Below are positions 63,059-64,000 of a stretch of 64,000 nt of DNA, piece by piece. Every line of letters starts with the position of its first letter. Position 1 is the first letter of the stretch. The translations under genes and the position numbers were made by a program. This DNA is from JAWLBY01 sp041687455 (GTDB taxonomy: Bacteria; Pseudomonadota; Gammaproteobacteria; Xanthomonadales; Xanthomonadaceae). Under the pieces are notes generated by a model. It saw only the letters and a list, made by a program, of their open reading frames with translations, was not told where the DNA came from and did no database searches. The stretch covers positions 1 through 64,000 of the forward strand of contig JAWLBY010000021.1 of the NCBI GenBank assembly GCA_041687455.1. The letters run 5' to 3'.

Positions 63059-64000
63059 ATGACTTCGACCACCCGCATCCTGATTGCCGACGACCAGCAC
63101 GACGTGCTGCATGCACTGCGGCTGCTGCTGAAGTCGGAAGGCCATGCCTGCATCACCGTCGACAGTCCCGGCGAGGCGATCGAGCGCGCACGGAAGGAAC
63201 ATTACGATGCCGCGCTGATCGACCTGAACTACACCCGCGACACCACGTCCGGCGCCGAGGGACTGGAGCTGCTGGCGGCACTGAAGGCGGTCGACGCGAC
63301 GCTGCCGGTGATCGTGATGACCGCCTGGGGCAGCATCGACCTGGCGGTGCGGGCGATGCAGGCCGGCGCCAGCGACTTCATCGAGAAACCGTGGGACAAC
63401 CGCCGATTGCTGAACGTGCTGGCGGCGCAGGTCGAGATCAGCCGCAGCCAGCGGCGCGTGGCCCGGCTCGATGCCGAGAACCGGTTGCTGCGCGGTGCCG
63501 ATGACGAGCCGTTCATCGCTGGCGCGCCGGCGATGCAGCCGGTGCTGGAACTGATCCGCCGCGTCGCACCGACCGATGCGAACGTGCTGATCCTGGGCGA
63601 GAACGGCACCGGCAAGGGCGTCGTCGCGCGGCGCATCCATGCGTTGTCGAAGCGCGCCGAGGCATCGCTGGTCAAGGTCAACATGGGCGGCATTGCCGAG
63701 ACCTTGTTCGAGTCGGAGATGTTCGGCCACGTGCGCGGCTCGTTCACCGACGCGAAGTCGGATCGCATCGGCCGCTTCGAAGTGGCCGACGGCGGCACGC
63801 TGTTCCTCGACGAGATCGCCAATATTCCGTCCAGTCAGCAGCCGAAGTTGCTGCGCGTGCTCGAAGACGGCGAACTCGAGCGGGTCGGCTCGTCGCGGAC
63901 GATCAAAGTCGATGTCAGGATCATCTCGGCGACCAATGCCGACCTCGCGGCCGAAGTCGAGGCCGGCCGTTTCCGTCGCGACCTGCTGTTCCGGCTCAAC
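63059..64000 (+). CDS. Sigma-54-dependent NtrC-family response regulator (partial)
   Basis: The first 314 residues are present and the gene runs off the window. The receiver domain has the acidic pair D11/D12, phospho-acceptor D55 (LIDLNYTRDTTSG), T88 and K110. The AAA+ domain has Walker A GENGTGKG (K186) and Walker B GTLFLDEIANIP (D251/E252). The sigma-54 contact loop is GSFTDA (227-232) instead of GAFTGA; this GxFTDA form occurs in a subgroup of such regulators. A Fis-type DNA-binding domain is expected beyond the end. It probably activates the array through the sigma-54 promoter at 46843, with a kinase encoded outside the window. Confidence 0.92.
   Translation, partial: MTSTTRILIADDQHDVLHALRLLLKSEGHACITVDSPGEAIERARKEHYDAALIDLNYTRDTTSGAEGLELLAALKAVDATLPVIVMTAWGSIDLAVRAMQAGASDFIEKPWDNRRLLNVLAAQVEISRSQRRVARLDAENRLLRGADDEPFIAGAPAMQPVLELIRRVAPTDANVLILGENGTGKGVVARRIHALSKRAEASLVKVNMGGIAETLFESEMFGHVRGSFTDAKSDRIGRFEVADGGTLFLDEIANIPSSQQPKLLRVLEDGELERVGSSRTIKVDVRIISATNADLAAEVEAGRFRRDLLFRLN

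Larger units (their letters stand above)
62595..63082 (+). repeat. Tandem duplication: ATPase end, REP element, regulator start
   Basis: Unit A (62595-62856) and unit B (62864-63082) each contain the last codons of a MacB-type ATPase, a CTTCAGCCCC inverted repeat and the first codons of the regulator (ATGACYTCGACCACCCGC). Unit A is 44 bases longer because its REP loop has two extra 22-base repeats. Confidence 0.85.

Overview
The window is about 70% G+C, almost fully coding, and reads as a chromosomal segment of a gammaproteobacterium of the Lysobacterales/Xanthomonadales. This rests on the gene content (speA, a 621-residue RpoD, dtd, an argS-SPOR pair, trkAH, queF, TonB receptor, sixA), on dispersed palindromes of the type GGAGSGGCTTCAGCCSC, and on short GAATCCC heptad arrays in front of genes. 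This placement is inference; no rRNA or other phylogenetic marker was available. No tRNA, rRNA, IS element, prophage or CRISPR array was seen.

Layout. 1-5423: arginine decarboxylase, a membrane TPR protein and a hydroxyisobutyrate-type dehydrogenase. 5675-8014 (minus): argS followed directly by a SPOR-domain protein. 8376-11203: trkA-trkH potassium uptake. 11338-14235 (minus): lipid A-type acyltransferase and two PH-domain membrane proteins in one overlapping transcription unit. 14404-18171: dtd, rpoD and a cyclic-nucleotide-binding/rhodanese protein. 18474-25431 (minus): six closely spaced genes for a secreted serine peptidase, SixA, YceI, a cardiolipin-synthase-like lipoprotein, a YkvA protein and a hotdog thioesterase. 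25590-28100: Ycf46-like AAA+ ATPase and TatD. 28268-30123 (minus): YadGH ABC exporter. 30273-30409 (minus): a candidate small RNA. 30453-39280: flavin reductase, S33 hydrolase, NatAB-type ABC exporter, cytochrome c, secreted nuclease, alpha/beta hydrolase and ZapE. 39377-43197 (minus): rhomboid, TruC and a TonB-dependent receptor. 43334-44614: queF and a YkgJ protein.

The most unusual part is 44633-64000. A TPR sensor protein that has lost the histidine-kinase phospho-acceptor is divergent from a long array: HlyD/MacA-type adaptor, MacB/LolD-type ATPase, five consecutive duplicated FtsX permeases of the ADOP type, a second ATPase, and a sigma-54-dependent NtrC-family response regulator cut by the window end. 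The divergent region carries a GG-N10-GC sigma-54 promoter candidate and, about 96 bp upstream of its expected start site, a perfect 18-bp palindrome. This suggests that the regulator at the end of the array controls the array. Relics of at least two further ATPase genes, and possibly one permease tail, lie between the intact genes, so the locus has grown and decayed by duplication. I regard this array, its promoter and the small-RNA candidate as the main candidates for undescribed biology here.
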